The notes below the pieces were generated by a model. It made no database searches, was not told the DNA's origin, and saw only the letters and a list, made by a program, of their open reading frames with translations. A stretch of DNA of 64,000 nt, taken from the NCBI RefSeq assembly GCF_014836715.1, contig NZ_JACSQI010000010.1, forward strand, positions 1 through 64,000, written 5' to 3'. This DNA comes from Escherichia whittamii (lineage in GTDB: Bacteria > Pseudomonadota > Gammaproteobacteria > Enterobacterales > Enterobacteriaceae). This document shows, one piece after another, positions 35,074 to 46,300 of this stretch. Positions within the stretch are counted from its first letter, which is position 1. Every line of letters starts with the position of its first letter. Made by a program: the position numbers and the translations under genes.

Positions 35074-36501
35074 TTGAAACGCTGGCCCGTTTTTCCCCGT
35101 TCATTACGACAATTAGTCATGCTGGCATTCTTGCTCATTTTGCTTCCTCTGCTGGTGCTGGCATGGCAAGCCTGGCAAAGCCTTAATGCACTTAGCGATC
35201 AGGCGGCGCTGGTCAATCGCACAACGCTTATTGACGCCCGGCGCAGTGAGGCAATGACTAATGCGGCGCTGGAGATGGAGCGTAGCTACCGTCAGTATTG
35301 CGTGCTGGATGATCCCACCCTGGCAAAGGTCTATCAAAGCCAGCGTAAACGTTACAGTGAAATGCTCGATGCCCACGCAGGCGTGCTGCCAGACGATAAA
35401 CTCTACCAGGCATTACGTCAGGATTTGAACAATCTGGCCCAACTTCAGTGTAACAACAGTGGGCCGGATGCGGCGGCGGCTGCGCGTCTGGAAGCCTTTG
35501 CCAATGCCAATGCCGAAATGGTACAGGCCACGCGCACCGTGGTGTTCTCACGCGGGCAGCAACTCCAGCGTGAAATAGCCGAACGCGGACAGTATTTCGG
35601 CTGGCAGTCACTGGTGTTGTTCCTGGTGAGTCTGGTAATGGTGCTGCTTTTCACCCGAATGATTATCGGCCCGGTGAAAAATATCGAACGGATGATCAAC
35701 CGTCTGGGGGAAGGGCGTTCTCTGGGTAATAGCATCTCGTTCAGTGGCCCGAGTGAGTTACGTTCGGTCGGGCAGCGTATTCTCTGGTTAAGCGAACGCC
35801 TGTCATGGCTTGAATCCCAACGCCATCAGTTTTTAAGACATTTATCTCATGAATTGAAAACGCCGCTGGCGAGTATGCGCGAGGGTACTGAATTATTGGC
35901 TGACCAGGTCGTCGGGACGCTCACGCCGGAACAAAAAGAGGTGGTGAGCATCCTCGATAGCAGCAGCCGCAATTTGCAAAAACTTATAGAACAACTGCTT
36001 GATTACAACCGTAAACAGGCGGATGGCGCAGTTGAGCTTGAGAACGTTGAGCTAGCACCGCTGGTGGAGACGGTGGTTTCCGCTCACAGCCTGCCAGCAC
36101 GGGCTAAAATGATGCATACCGACGTCGATCTCAAGGCAACAGCTTGCCTGGCGGAGCCAATGTTGCTGATGAGCGTGCTGGATAATCTTTACTCCAATGC
36201 GGTGCACTACGGGGCTGAATCCGGTAACATTTGCCTTCGCAGCAGTTTACATGGTGCGCGGGTTTATATTGATGTCATCAATACAGGCACGCCCATTCCG
36301 CAAGAGGAACGCGCCATGATCTTCGAACCCTTTTTTCAGGGAAGCCACCAGCGAAAAGGGGCGGTGAAGGGCAGCGGTTTGGGATTAAGCATTGCCAGGG
36401 ATTGTATTCGCCGTATGCAGGGAGAACTGTATCTGGTCGATGAGAGCGGGCAAGACGTTTGCTTCCGCATTGAATTGCCTTTGTCGAAAAACACGAAATA
36501 A
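35074..36501 (+). CDS. glrK: Sensor histidine kinase GlrK (QseE)
   Basis: A 475-residue inner-membrane sensor kinase that phosphorylates GlrR; linked to envelope conditions and to glmY transcription. Membrane helices at about 14-34 and 178-196 flank a periplasmic sensor; a HAMP linker follows; phosphate-accepting His259 lies in HLSHELKTP; the ATPase has DNLYSNAVHYG and GSGLGLSIA. The start is a TTG at 35074, which gives the K-12 length. qseG and glrR follow on the same strand. Confidence 0.95.
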   Translation: MKRWPVFPRSLRQLVMLAFLLILLPLLVLAWQAWQSLNALSDQAALVNRTTLIDARRSEAMTNAALEMERSYRQYCVLDDPTLAKVYQSQRKRYSEMLDAHAGVLPDDKLYQALRQDLNNLAQLQCNNSGPDAAAAARLEAFANANAEMVQATRTVVFSRGQQLQREIAERGQYFGWQSLVLFLVSLVMVLLFTRMIIGPVKNIERMINRLGEGRSLGNSISFSGPSELRSVGQRILWLSERLSWLESQRHQFLRHLSHELKTPLASMREGTELLADQVVGTLTPEQKEVVSILDSSSRNLQKLIEQLLDYNRKQADGAVELENVELAPLVETVVSAHSLPARAKMMHTDVDLKATACLAEPMLLMSVLDNLYSNAVHYGAESGNICLRSSLHGARVYIDVINTGTPIPQEERAMIFEPFFQGSHQRKGAVKGSGLGLSIARDCIRRMQGELYLVDESGQDVCFRIELPLSKNTK

Positions 36502-36549
36502 TGTTAAGCGCCTATCCCATTAGGCTATTTTATTTGCCAGTTCGGCCCC

Positions 36550-36607
36550 GGGCAGTGCTCGAAATCCTCACGTACTACGTGTACGCTCCGGTTTCTCCGC
36601 GCTGCCC
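36550..36607. repeat. Palindromic element between glrK and qseG
   Basis: A 58-bp imperfect palindrome: outer arms GGGCAGTGC and GCGCTGCCC pair with one wobble, and the centre is CACGTACTACGTG. It fills much of the 164-bp gap between glrK and qseG. It resembles hairpin elements I have seen elsewhere in enterobacterial DNA, but I cannot assign a family. Confidence 0.65.
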
Positions 36608-36665
36608 GTGTCCAAACTGCCTGCAACAATTACGCCCGCTGGGAAAGGCTCTAAGTCTGGTGAAT

Positions 36666-37379
36666 ATGCGACACATTTTTCAACGATTTTTACCCCGACG
36701 GCTGTGGCTGGCGGGGGTGCCTTGTCTGGCGCTGCTGGGCTGCGTGCAGAATCACAATAAGCCAGCCATTAATGCGCCAGTAGAAGAAAAAATTCCGGTT
36801 TATCAACTGGCTGATTATCTTCCTACTGAATGTAGCGACATCTGGACGCTGCAAGGTAAATCAACCGAAACTAACCCGCTTTACTGGCTACGGGCGATGG
36901 ATTGCGCCAACCGCTTAATGCCAGCGCAGTCGCGTCAGGAAGCGCGTAAGTATGGTGATGGCAGCTGGCAAAATACCTTTAAGCAGGGGATTTTGCTCGC
37001 CGATGCCAAAATCACGCCTTTTGAGCGCCGTCAACTGGTCGCGCGCATTGATGCGTTAAGTACTGAGATCCCGGCGCAGGTTCGCCCTTTGTATCAACTC
37101 TGGCGCGACGGACAGGCGCTGCAACTGCAACTGGCGGAAGAACGCCAACGTTACAGCAAACTCCAGCAGTCCAGCGACAGCGAACTGGACGCCTTGCGCC
37201 AGCAACATCACGTTCTACAGCAACAGCTGGAACTCACCACCCGCAAGCTGGAGAACCTGACGGATATTGAGCGCCAGCTCTCGACCCGCAAACCGGCCGG
37301 AAATTTCCCACCGGACACGCCGCACGAGAGTGAAAAAAACGCGCCATCCACCAATGAGGTCACCCCTGATGAGCCATAA
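36666..37379 (+). CDS. qseG: Outer-membrane lipoprotein QseG
   Basis: A 237-residue lipoprotein that interacts with the GlrK (QseE) sensor in E. coli. The signal RRLWLAGVPCLALLGC ends in the lipobox LLGC, so Cys at about residue 26 should be lipidated. The C-terminal half is helical and rich in Gln/Leu heptads (about 150-205), a likely coiled coil, followed by a Pro/Ser/Glu tail. The start at 36666 fits K-12; the open frame upstream covers the palindrome. It overlaps glrR by 11 nt. Confidence 0.92.
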   Translation: MRHIFQRFLPRRLWLAGVPCLALLGCVQNHNKPAINAPVEEKIPVYQLADYLPTECSDIWTLQGKSTETNPLYWLRAMDCANRLMPAQSRQEARKYGDGSWQNTFKQGILLADAKITPFERRQLVARIDALSTEIPAQVRPLYQLWRDGQALQLQLAEERQRYSKLQQSSDSELDALRQQHHVLQQQLELTTRKLENLTDIERQLSTRKPAGNFPPDTPHESEKNAPSTNEVTPDEP

Positions 37380-38703
37380 ACCTGCGCATTTATTATTGGT
37401 CGATGACGATCCGGGATTGCTGAAATTGCTTGGTCTGCGCCTGACCAGTGAAGGTTATAGCGTGGTTACAGCAGAAAGTGGTGCCGAGGGATTACGGATA
37501 CTGAATCGTGAAAAAGTGGATTTAGTCATCAGCGACCTGCGGATGGATGAAATGGATGGTATGCAACTGTTTGCTGAAATCCAGAAAGTGCAGCCAGGTA
37601 TGCCGGTAATCATCCTCACCGCGCATGGTTCTATTCCCGATGCCGTAGCAGCGACACAGCAGGGCGTGTTTAGTTTCCTCACCAAGCCCGTCGATAAAGA
37701 CGCGCTATATCAGGCAATTGATGATGCGCTGGAGCAATCCGCCCCAGCCACTGACGAACGTTGGCGCGAGGCGATTGTCACTCGTAGTCCGCTGATGCTG
37801 CGCTTGCTGGAACAGGCGCGGCTGGTGGCGCAATCAGATGTTAGTGTTTTGATTAACGGTCAGAGCGGCACCGGGAAAGAGATTTTCGCCCAGGCAATTC
37901 ACAACGCCAGCCCGCGCAACAGCAAGCCGTTTATTGCTATTAACTGTGGCGCATTGCCTGAACAGTTGCTGGAGTCGGAGTTGTTTGGTCATGCACGCGG
38001 CGCGTTTACTGGTGCCGTCAGCAATCGCGAAGGTTTATTCCAGGCGGCGGAAGGTGGCACGTTATTTCTCGATGAGATTGGCGATATGCCCGCACCTTTG
38101 CAGGTCAAACTGCTTCGCGTATTGCAGGAGCGCAAAGTACGTCCGTTGGGCAGCAACCGCGATATTGATATCGACGTGCGGATTATTTCAGCGACTCACC
38201 GCGACCTGCCAAAAGCGATGGCGCGCGGGGAGTTTCGCGAAGATCTCTATTACCGCCTCAACGTTGTCAGCCTGAAAATTCCGGCGCTGGCGGAGCGCAC
38301 GGAAGACATTCCGCTGCTGGCAAATCACTTGTTGCGCCAGGCGGCAGAACGGCATAAACCGTTTGTCCGCGCGTTTTCTACAGATGCGATGAAACGCCTG
38401 ATGACCGCCAGCTGGCCAGGCAATGTGCGCCAGTTGGTGAACGTGATTGAACAGTGTGTGGCGCTGACCTCATCGCCGGTGATTAGTGATGCGTTAGTGG
38501 AGCAGGCGCTGGAGGGCGAAAACACGGCGCTGCCCACCTTTGTTGAGGCACGTAACCAGTTTGAACTCAACTACTTACGCAAGTTGTTGCAAATCACCAA
38601 AGGCAACGTCACTCATGCGGCGAGAATGGCGGGGCGCAACCGGACAGAATTTTATAAACTGCTTTCCCGACACGAGCTGGATGCAAACGATTTCAAGGAA
38701 TGA
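37369..38703 (+). CDS. glrR: Sigma-54-dependent response regulator GlrR (QseF)
   Basis: A 444-residue activator of sigma-54 RNA polymerase. The receiver domain carries the phospho-acceptor Asp56 in VISDLRMD; the AAA+ domain has Walker A GQSGTGKE (about 165) and the sigma-54 contact loop GAFTGA; the C-terminal Fis-type helix-turn-helix is [20 protein letters not shown]. Its palindromic sites lie upstream of glmY, a few kilobases before it. The start overlaps qseG, giving coupling. Confidence 0.96.
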   Translation: MSHKPAHLLLVDDDPGLLKLLGLRLTSEGYSVVTAESGAEGLRILNREKVDLVISDLRMDEMDGMQLFAEIQKVQPGMPVIILTAHGSIPDAVAATQQGVFSFLTKPVDKDALYQAIDDALEQSAPATDERWREAIVTRSPLMLRLLEQARLVAQSDVSVLINGQSGTGKEIFAQAIHNASPRNSKPFIAINCGALPEQLLESELFGHARGAFTGAVSNREGLFQAAEGGTLFLDEIGDMPAPLQVKLLRVLQERKVRPLGSNRDIDIDVRIISATHRDLPKAMARGEFREDLYYRLNVVSLKIPALAERTEDIPLLANHLLRQAAERHKPFVRAFSTDAMKRLMTASWPGNVRQLVNVIEQCVALTSSPVISDALVEQALEGENTALPTFVEARNQFELNYLRKLLQITKGNVTHAARMAGRNRTEFYKLLSRHELDANDFKE

Positions 38704-38727
38704 ATCGGCGTAATGTGTTACGTTTAG

Positions 38728-39102
<375 letters not shown>

Positions 39103-39113
39103 ACCGCGTCATG

Positions 39114-39139
39114 GTTGCCGGATGTCTCCATCCGGCAAC
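39114..39139. terminator. REP-like hairpin between glnB and hmp
   Basis: A perfect 11-bp stem, GTTGCCGGATG with CATCCGGCAAC, with a TCTC loop. It lies between convergent glnB and hmp and may limit read-through in both directions. Confidence 0.72.
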
Positions 39140-39145
39140 ATCAAA

Positions 39146-40336
39146 TCACAGCACTTTATGCGGGCCAAAGCATTCGTAATGAATGTTTTCCTGCTTCACA
39201 CCCAGGTCCACTAACTGTTTCGCGGCAAACTGCATGAAGCCGACCGGACCGCAGAGATAGAACTGCATTGCCGGATTGCTGAACGCACCTTCCAGTTTGC
39301 TTAAATCCATCAGACCTTCACTGTCAAACTGACCTTTCGCGCGATCGGCTTCGCTCGGCTGGCGATACCAGGTGTGTGCGGTAAAGCGCGGCAGTGCTTG
39401 CCCCAGTTCCTTAACTTCATCAGCAAAGGCGTGAACATCGCCATTTTCTGCCGCATGGAACCAGTTTACCTGGGCGCTATGGCCTGCTTTTGCCAACGTG
39501 TCGAGCATCGCCAGCATTGGCGTTTGCCCTACGCCCGCAGAGATCAGTGTTACCGGCGTGTCATCTGTCACATCCATAAAGAAATCACCCGCTGGAGCCA
39601 CCAGTTTCACAACATCGCCAACGTTGGCGTGATTGTGCAGCCAGTTGGATACCTGGCCGCCATCTTCGCGTTTCACCGCAATACGATAGCCTTTGCCATC
39701 AGGTTTACGGGTCAAAGAGTACTGACGAATTTCCTGATGCGGGAAACCTTCCGGTTTCAGCCAGACGCCGAGATATTGCCCCGGACGGTATTCTGCCACT
39801 GCGCCACCGTCGACCGGTTCCAGTTCGAAGCTGGTGATCAATGCGCTGCGCGGTGTTTTAGCCACAATGCGGAAATCGCGTGTACCTTCCCAGCCACCGG
39901 CTTTGCTGGCGTTTTCGTTATAGATTTCTGCCTCGCGATTGATAAATACATTAGCCAGTACGCCATAGGCTTTACCCCACGCGTCCAGCACTTCCTGGCC
40001 CGGGCTGAACATTTCGTCCAGGGTCGCTAACAGGTGTTCGCCGACGATGTTGTACTGTTCCGGTTTGATCTGGAAACTGGTGTGCTTCTGGGCGATTTTT
40101 TCTACCGCAGGCAGCAGCGCAGGCAGGTTTTCGATATTGCTGGCGTAGGCGGCAATAGCGTTAAACAAGGCTTCACGTTGATCGCCATTACGCTGGTTAC
40201 TCATATTAAAAATTTCTTTGAGTTCAGGGTTATGAGTAAACATACGGTCGTAGAAATGGGCGGTTAACTTCGGCCCTGTTTCCACCAGTAAAGGGATAGT
40301 GGCTTTTACTGTAGCGATGGTTTGAGCGTCAAGCAT
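39146..40336 (-). CDS. hmp: Flavohaemoglobin Hmp (nitric oxide dioxygenase)
   Basis: A 396-residue soluble protein that converts nitric oxide and O2 to nitrate using NAD(P)H. The globin domain has the haem-ligating His85 in KHTSFQI; the FAD domain has RQYSLT; the NAD domain has SAGVGQTPM and the closing YLCGPVGFM. The ATG at 40336 fits K-12. An NsrR-type operator lies just upstream, so it should be derepressed by nitric oxide. Confidence 0.97.
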   Translation of the reverse strand: MLDAQTIATVKATIPLLVETGPKLTAHFYDRMFTHNPELKEIFNMSNQRNGDQREALFNAIAAYASNIENLPALLPAVEKIAQKHTSFQIKPEQYNIVGEHLLATLDEMFSPGQEVLDAWGKAYGVLANVFINREAEIYNENASKAGGWEGTRDFRIVAKTPRSALITSFELEPVDGGAVAEYRPGQYLGVWLKPEGFPHQEIRQYSLTRKPDGKGYRIAVKREDGGQVSNWLHNHANVGDVVKLVAPAGDFFMDVTDDTPVTLISAGVGQTPMLAMLDTLAKAGHSAQVNWFHAAENGDVHAFADEVKELGQALPRFTAHTWYRQPSEADRAKGQFDSEGLMDLSKLEGAFSNPAMQFYLCGPVGFMQFAAKQLVDLGVKQENIHYECFGPHKVL

Positions 40337-40362
40337 ATGGTCTTCCTTTTTTTGCATCTTAA

Positions 40363-40385
40363 TTGATGTATCTCAAATGCATCTT
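40363..40385 (-). promoter_or_regulatory. NsrR operator of hmp
   Basis: The minus strand reads AAGATGCATTT, one base, then AGATACATCAA, the 11-1-11 palindromic NsrR site known at hmp. TATAAG directly upstream is the likely -10, so repression would be by blocking polymerase. Confidence 0.88.
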
Positions 40386-40530
40386 ATAAAAAATAGCCCT
40401 GCAATGTAAATGGTTCTTTGGGGGTTTTTCATTAAGAATGTGATGAAGTGAAAAATTTGCATCACAAACCTGAAAAGAAATCCGTTTCCGGTTGCAGGCC
40501 CTTTATTCTCAAAAGCCTTGCACAGCCTGA

Positions 40531-40546
40531 AGGTAATCGTTTGCGT
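40531..40546 (+). promoter_or_regulatory. PurR operator of glyA
   Basis: AGGTAATCGTTTGCGT has a perfect right half of the PurR consensus and a weaker left half, and is the site known upstream of E. coli glyA. The hmp-glyA gap (328 bases) also contains TATACT at 40588-40593, a possible glyA -10. Confidence 0.87.
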
Positions 40547-40664
40547 AAATTCCTTTGTCAAGACCTGTTATCACACAATGATTCGGTTATACTGTTCGCC
40601 GTTGTCCATCAGGACCGCCAAAATCAGGCGAAAATTTTATTGTTAGCTGAGTCAGGAGATGCGG

Positions 40665-41918
40665 ATGTTAAAGCGTGAAATGAACATTGCCGATTATGAT
40701 GCCGAACTGTGGCAGGCTATGGAGCAGGAAAAAGTACGTCAGGAAGAGCACATCGAACTGATCGCCTCCGAAAACTACACCAGCCCGCGCGTAATGCAGG
40801 CGCAGGGTTCTCAGCTGACCAACAAATATGCTGAAGGTTATCCGGGCAAGCGCTACTACGGCGGTTGCGAGTATGTTGATATCGTCGAACAACTGGCGAT
40901 CGATCGCGCGAAAGAACTGTTCGGCGCTGATTACGCTAACGTTCAGCCGCACTCCGGTTCCCAGGCTAACTTTGCGGTCTACACCGCGCTGCTGGAACCC
41001 GGTGATACCGTTCTGGGTATGAACCTGGCGCATGGTGGTCACCTGACTCACGGTTCTCCGGTTAACTTCTCCGGTAAACTGTACAACATCGTTCCTTACG
41101 GTATCGATGCAACTGGCCACATCGACTACGCAGATCTGGAAAAACAAGCCAAAGAACACAAACCGAAAATGATTATCGGCGGCTTCTCCGCATACTCCGG
41201 CGTGGTTGACTGGGCGAAAATGCGTGAAATTGCTGACAGCATCGGTGCTTACCTGTTCGTTGATATGGCGCACGTTGCAGGTCTGGTTGCCGCTGGCGTC
41301 TACCCGAACCCGGTTCCTCATGCTCACGTAGTGACTACCACCACTCACAAAACTCTGGCGGGTCCGCGCGGCGGCCTGATCCTGGCGAAAGGCGGTAGCG
41401 AAGAGCTGTACAAAAAACTGAACTCTGCTGTCTTCCCTGGCGGTCAGGGCGGTCCGTTGATGCACGTAATCGCCGGTAAAGCGGTAGCGCTGAAAGAAGC
41501 GACGGAGCCGGAGTTCAAAACTTACCAGCAGCAGGTCGCGAAAAACGCCAAAGCGATGGTAGAAGTGTTCCTCGAGCGCGGCTACAAAGTGGTTTCTGGC
41601 GGTACTGATAACCACCTGTTCCTGGTTGATCTGGTTGATAAAAACCTGACCGGTAAAGAAGCTGACGCCGCTCTGGGCCGTGCTAACATCACCGTCAACA
41701 AAAACAGCGTACCGAACGATCCGAAGAGCCCGTTTGTAACTTCTGGTATTCGCGTAGGTACTCCGGCGATTACGCGTCGCGGCTTCAAAGAAGCAGAAGC
41801 GAAAGAACTGGCTGGCTGGATGTGTGACGTGCTGGACAGCATCAATGATGAAGCGGTTATCGAGCGCATCAAAGGTAAAGTTCTCGACATCTGCGCACGC
41901 TACCCGGTTTACGCATAA
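40665..41918 (+). CDS. glyA: Serine hydroxymethyltransferase GlyA
   Basis: A 417-residue pyridoxal phosphate enzyme that converts serine and tetrahydrofolate to glycine and 5,10-methylene-tetrahydrofolate, the main one-carbon source. The cofactor lysine is Lys229 in [15 protein letters not shown]; the folate-binding [11 protein letters not shown] and the C-terminal GTPAITRRG are present. The ATG at 40665 follows AGGAG by several bases. Codon use suggests high expression. A PurR site lies upstream; a REP pair and a UUCG terminator follow. Confidence 0.98.
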   Translation: MLKREMNIADYDAELWQAMEQEKVRQEEHIELIASENYTSPRVMQAQGSQLTNKYAEGYPGKRYYGGCEYVDIVEQLAIDRAKELFGADYANVQPHSGSQANFAVYTALLEPGDTVLGMNLAHGGHLTHGSPVNFSGKLYNIVPYGIDATGHIDYADLEKQAKEHKPKMIIGGFSAYSGVVDWAKMREIADSIGAYLFVDMAHVAGLVAAGVYPNPVPHAHVVTTTTHKTLAGPRGGLILAKGGSEELYKKLNSAVFPGGQGGPLMHVIAGKAVALKEATEPEFKTYQQQVAKNAKAMVEVFLERGYKVVSGGTDNHLFLVDLVDKNLTGKEADAALGRANITVNKNSVPNDPKSPFVTSGIRVGTPAITRRGFKEAEAKELAGWMCDVLDSINDEAVIERIKGKVLDICARYPVYA

Positions 41919-41957
41919 GCGAAACGGTGATTTGCTGACAATGTGCTCGTTGTTCAT

Positions 41958-42022
41958 GCCGGATTCGGCGTGAACGGTCTACAAATTCTCCGTGTAGGCC
42001 TGATAAGCGTAGAGCATCAGGC
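41958..42022. repeat. REP pair (BIME) after glyA
   Basis: Two facing REP-like palindromes: GCCGGATTCGGCGTGAACG at the left and GGCCTGATAAGCGTAGAGCA to the TCAGGC at the right, separated by about 20 nt. The left unit is degenerate. Confidence 0.85.
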
Positions 42023-42045
42023 AATCTTACGTTTGTGATCATCGT

Positions 42046-42070
42046 AAGGCTTCCTTCGGGAAGCCTTGTT
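42046..42070 (+). terminator. Terminator of glyA with a UUCG loop
   Basis: A perfect 9-bp stem, AAGGCTTCC with GGAAGCCTT, closes a TTCG tetraloop. The tail is weak (GTTACGTT). It also lies downstream of convergent yphH. Confidence 0.88.
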
Positions 42071-42084
42071 ACGTTATCGCGCCA

Positions 42085-43278
42085 TCAAATCTGTCGTAAC
42101 TGCGCCTCAACATACAAATAGCCAATCCCCAGTACCTGTTGTGCGCGGCTTAATTGCCCGAAGCCAATTTGCGTCGCTTTCACGCTCGGTCCTTCGTCGC
42201 GGTCGAACGGATTAAATCCCGTCTGGCGAATAATGGTATTAAGCCAGTTCTCGCCAAAAGCACAGCTGCGACCATATAACCAAATCTGATTAATATTGAG
42301 GATGTTGAGGAAATTATACAGACTCAAACCAATGGCGTTGGCACTGCGGTCAACCCAGCTAGTGACCCACGGTTCTCCGCTCTGCCAGGCCGCAATCAAT
42401 TGCGCGGTAGTCAGTTTTTCGGGATCAAGCTGAGTATTGCCTGGTTGTGATTTTAGCCATACCCGCGCCTGCTTTTTTAATGCGCTTAACGAGGCAACGG
42501 TTTCCAGACAGCCGTAACGTCCGCAGTCGCAGGCGACGCCATCCAGGTTAACGATGGTGTGACCAATCTGCCCGCTGCCATACAAACTGCCGCGATAAAT
42601 TTGCTCGTTAATCACGAATGACGAGCCAATGCCGTAATCAACGTTGATCACACAGAAATCACGTCCCTGCGAATTATTTTGCCATTTCTCTGCCAGTGCC
42701 AGCATCACACAGTCATTATCGACCATCACCCGAATACCGAGCTTCTCTTCCAGCAGATACTTGACCTCAACCGGTGTTGCCCACGGCGCTTGCGGCATGG
42801 TTTGCGACACACCGGTCACAGGATCCACCTGGCCGTGGATTGCCAGCGCCAGATTGATGGTGCGGCCTGGCCACAGTTTGCGATGGCGATGCCAGCATTT
42901 TTCGATTTCGGACAGCAGTGCCTGAGGTGTTGGTGCCTCTATCTGTAAATACTCAAATTCACCTTTCGGACTTAAACAAGCATTAGCAACCTGACACTCA
43001 ATGCTGGTGGGCGTCACGTTCAGGCACAGCGTCCAGTCGCCATCCGGCGCAATCAGCCATGTGCCGCTGCTATGCCCGCGTGTCTGGCTTTCATCGTCGA
43101 TATTCACCACCCGCTTTTCGTTTTCCAGCTCCTGCAAAATATTACTGACCGCCGGAATCGAAATTTGCGCCAGCCGCGCCAGCGTCGACTTATTGGCGCG
43201 TTTTTGTCGGTATAGCAATTCCAGAATCACGCATTTGTTATGGTGGCGGATCTGTTGATTGTTAATGCAGGCTCTCAT
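42085..43278 (-). CDS. yphH: ROK-family transcriptional regulator YphH
   Basis: A 397-residue ROK-family protein with an N-terminal winged helix-turn-helix (about residues 10-65, LARLAQISIPAVSNILQELE) followed by a sugar-kinase-like fold. The zinc motif CDCGRYGCLE is intact, but the usual DxGxT ATP loop is absent (NVTPTSI) and the EIGH motif reads QIGH, so it is probably a sugar-sensing repressor rather than a kinase. The ATG at 43278 was chosen over an upstream GTG. It is divergent from yphG, and a 7-3-7 palindrome sits 4 bp upstream of its start. Confidence 0.9.
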   Translation of the reverse strand: MRACINNQQIRHHNKCVILELLYRQKRANKSTLARLAQISIPAVSNILQELENEKRVVNIDDESQTRGHSSGTWLIAPDGDWTLCLNVTPTSIECQVANACLSPKGEFEYLQIEAPTPQALLSEIEKCWHRHRKLWPGRTINLALAIHGQVDPVTGVSQTMPQAPWATPVEVKYLLEEKLGIRVMVDNDCVMLALAEKWQNNSQGRDFCVINVDYGIGSSFVINEQIYRGSLYGSGQIGHTIVNLDGVACDCGRYGCLETVASLSALKKQARVWLKSQPGNTQLDPEKLTTAQLIAAWQSGEPWVTSWVDRSANAIGLSLYNFLNILNINQIWLYGRSCAFGENWLNTIIRQTGFNPFDRDEGPSVKATQIGFGQLSRAQQVLGIGYLYVEAQLRQI

Positions 43279-43282
43279 CTTC

Positions 43283-43299
43283 ACTAAACCTTGTTTAGT
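43283..43299. promoter_or_regulatory. Candidate operator palindrome between yphH and yphG
   Basis: ACTAAAC-CTT-GTTTAGT is a perfect 7-bp inverted repeat around a 3-bp centre, located 4 bp before the yphH start codon in the divergent yphH-yphG region. Size and place fit an operator for YphH or another dimeric regulator. No experimental support is known to me. Confidence 0.6.
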
Positions 43300-43395
43300 T
43301 AATTGCGTGATTATTCCGCGAAAACATTGCCAGATTGTTCAATACACTGCCACAAATCTTTTAATTCAGTATGTCTTGTTAATATTGAGGACACC

Positions 43396-46300
43396 ATGAC
43401 TCCAGTAAAAGTGTGGCAAGAGCGCGTTGAGATCCCGACCTATGAAACCGGGCCGCAGGATATACATCCCATGTTCCTGGAAAATCGCGTTTATCAGGGC
43501 TCGTCCGGCGCGGTTTATCCCTACGGCGTGACCGATACGCTGAACGAGCAGAAAACCCTGAAATCCTGGCAGGCGGTGTGGCTGGAAAACGACTACATCA
43601 AAGTGATGATCCTTCCGGAGCTGGGCGGTCGTGTGCATCGCGCGTGGGATAAAGTGAAACAGCGCGATTTTGTCTATCACAATGAAGTCATTAAACCGGC
43701 GCTGGTGGGGCTGCTGGGGCCGTGGATTTCCGGCGGGATTGAGTTTAACTGGCCACAACACCATCGCCCGACCACCTTTATGCCCGTTGATTTCACCATC
43801 GAAGCCCATGAAGACGGTGCACAGACGGTGTGGGTCGGCGAAACGGAACCGATGCATGGTTTACAGGTGATGACCGGTTTTACGTTGCACCCTGACCGTG
43901 CCGCACTGGAGATTGCCAGCCGCGTCTATAACGGCAATGCCACGCCGCGTCATTTCTTGTGGTGGGCCAACCCTGCGGTGAAAGGTGGCGAAGGGCATCA
44001 GAGCGTTTTCCCACCGGATGTGACTGCGGTGTTTGATCACGGCAAACGCGCAGTGTCTGCCTTCCCAATCGCCACTGGCACCTATTACAAAGTGGATTAC
44101 TCCGCTGGAGTGGACATTTCTCGCTATAGAAATGTGCCAGTGCCGACTTCGTATATGGCCGAAAAATCGCAGTACGATTTTGTTGGCGCATGGTGTCACG
44201 ATGAAGATGGCGGCTTGCTGCACGTTGCCAACCACCATATTGCGCCAGGTAAAAAACAGTGGAGCTGGGGACACAGTGAATTTGGCCAGGCGTGGGATAA
44301 GAGTCTGACCGACAATAACGGCCCGTATATCGAGCTGATGACCGGCATTTTTGCCGATAACCAACCCGATTTTACCTGGCTTGATGCTTACGAAGAGAAG
44401 CGTTTCGAGCAGTATTTCCTGCCTTATCATTCTCTGGGTATGGTGCAAAACGCCTCCCGCGATGCAGTGATTAAACTCCAGCGTAGCGAGCGGGGGATTG
44501 AGTGGGGGCTGTATGCCATCTCCCCGTTGAATGGATATCGCCTGGCGATCCGCGAAATCGACAAATGCAACGCGTTACTCGACGACGCCGTGGCCCTGAC
44601 ACCAGCGACCGCCATTCAGGGCGTGTTGCACGGTATCAATCCAGACAGACTGACCATTGAACTCTCCGATGCCGACGGCAATATCGTACTGAGTTATCAG
44701 GAACATCAGCCGCAAGAATTGCCGTTGCCGGACGTCGCCAAAGCGCCACTGGCAGCGCAAGACATTACCAGTACAGATGAGGCCTGGTTTATCGGTCAGC
44801 ATCTTGAGCAATACCATCATGCCAGCCGTTCACCGTTCGATTACTACCTGCGCGGCGTGGCGCTGGACCCGTTGGATTATCGCTGTAACCTGGCGCTGGC
44901 GATGCTGGAATATAACCGTGCAGATTTCCCGCAAGCGGTGGCGTATGCCAGTCAGGCGTTGAAACGCGCACATGTGCTGAACAAAAACCCACAGTGCGGA
45001 CAGGCAAGTTTAATTCGCGCCAGTGCTTACGAACGTCAGGGACAATATCAACAAGCCGAAGAGGATTTCTGGCGTGCGGTCTGGAGCGGCAATAGTAAAG
45101 CGGGCGGCTATTATGGTCTGGCACGTCTGGCGGCGCGTAATGGTAACTTCGACGCTGGTCTGGATTTTTGCCAACAAAGTCTTCGCGCCTGCCCAACCAA
45201 TCAGGAAGTGCTTTGCCTGCAGAACCTGCTGCTGGTGTTAAGCGGTCGTCAGGACAACGCGCGTTTACAGCGCGAGAAACTGCTGCGCGATTATCCGCTG
45301 AACGCCACCCTGTGGTGGCTGAACTGGTTCGATGGTCGTAGCGAATCAGCCCTCGCGCAGTGGCGCGGTCTGTGTCAGGGACGCGACGTTAATGCCCTGA
45401 TGACCGCAGGGCAACTGATTAACTGGGGAATGCCTGCTCTGGCGGCAGAGATGCTGAACGCACTGGACTGCCAGCGTACGCTGCCGCTTTACCTGCAAGC
45501 CAGCTTGCTGCCGAAAGCTGAACGCGGCGAACTGGTCGCAAAAGCGATTGATGTCTTCCCGCAGTTTGTCCGTTTCCCTAATACACTGGAAGAAGTAGCG
45601 GCGCTGGAGTGTATCGAAGAGTGCTGGTTTGCACGGCATTTACTGGCCTGTTTCTACTACAACAAGCGCAGCTACGGCAAAGCCATTGCCTTATGGCAAC
45701 GTTGCGTAGAGATGTCGCCGGAGTTTGCCGACGGCTGGCGCGGGCTGGCGATCCATGCGTGGAATAAGCAGCATGATTCTGAACTGGCCGCGCGTTATCT
45801 TGATAGTGCTTATCAGCTTGCGCCGCAGGATGCACGTCTACTTTTTGAACGGGATTTGCTGGATAAGTTAATCGGCGCGGCACCAGAAAAACGACTGGCG
45901 CGTCTGGAAAATAATCTGGAAATTGCGCTGAAACGCGACGACATGACCGCAGAATTGCTCAATTTGTGGCATCTCACTGGTCAGGCAAACAAAGCGGCGG
46001 ATATTCTCGCCACGCGCAAATTCCACCCGTGGGAAGGCGGGGAAGGGAAAGTCACCAGTCAGTTTATCCTCAACCAGTTATTACGTGCCTGGCAGCATCT
46101 TGATGCCAGACAGCCGCAGCAGGCCAGCGAACTGCTTCATGCCGCGCTGCATTATCCGGAGAATTTAAGCGAAGGCCGTTTACCGGGGCAAACTGACAAC
46201 GACATCTGGTTCTGGCAGGCGATATGCGCAAAAGCCCTGGGCGATGAAACTGAAGCGACGCGTTGTTTACGTCTGGCGGCGACCGGCGATCGCACCATTA

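Noticed and set aside
36501-36665. 55-codon extension of qseG upstream of its lipoprotein signal
   Set aside because: The open frame runs through the palindrome, and an internal start at 36666 gives a proper lipoprotein signal and the known length.
40668-41957. 429-codon open frame on the minus strand opposite glyA
   Set aside because: A shadow of the highly biased codon use of glyA; stop codons are rare on the complement of such genes. No start signals or domain-like sequence.
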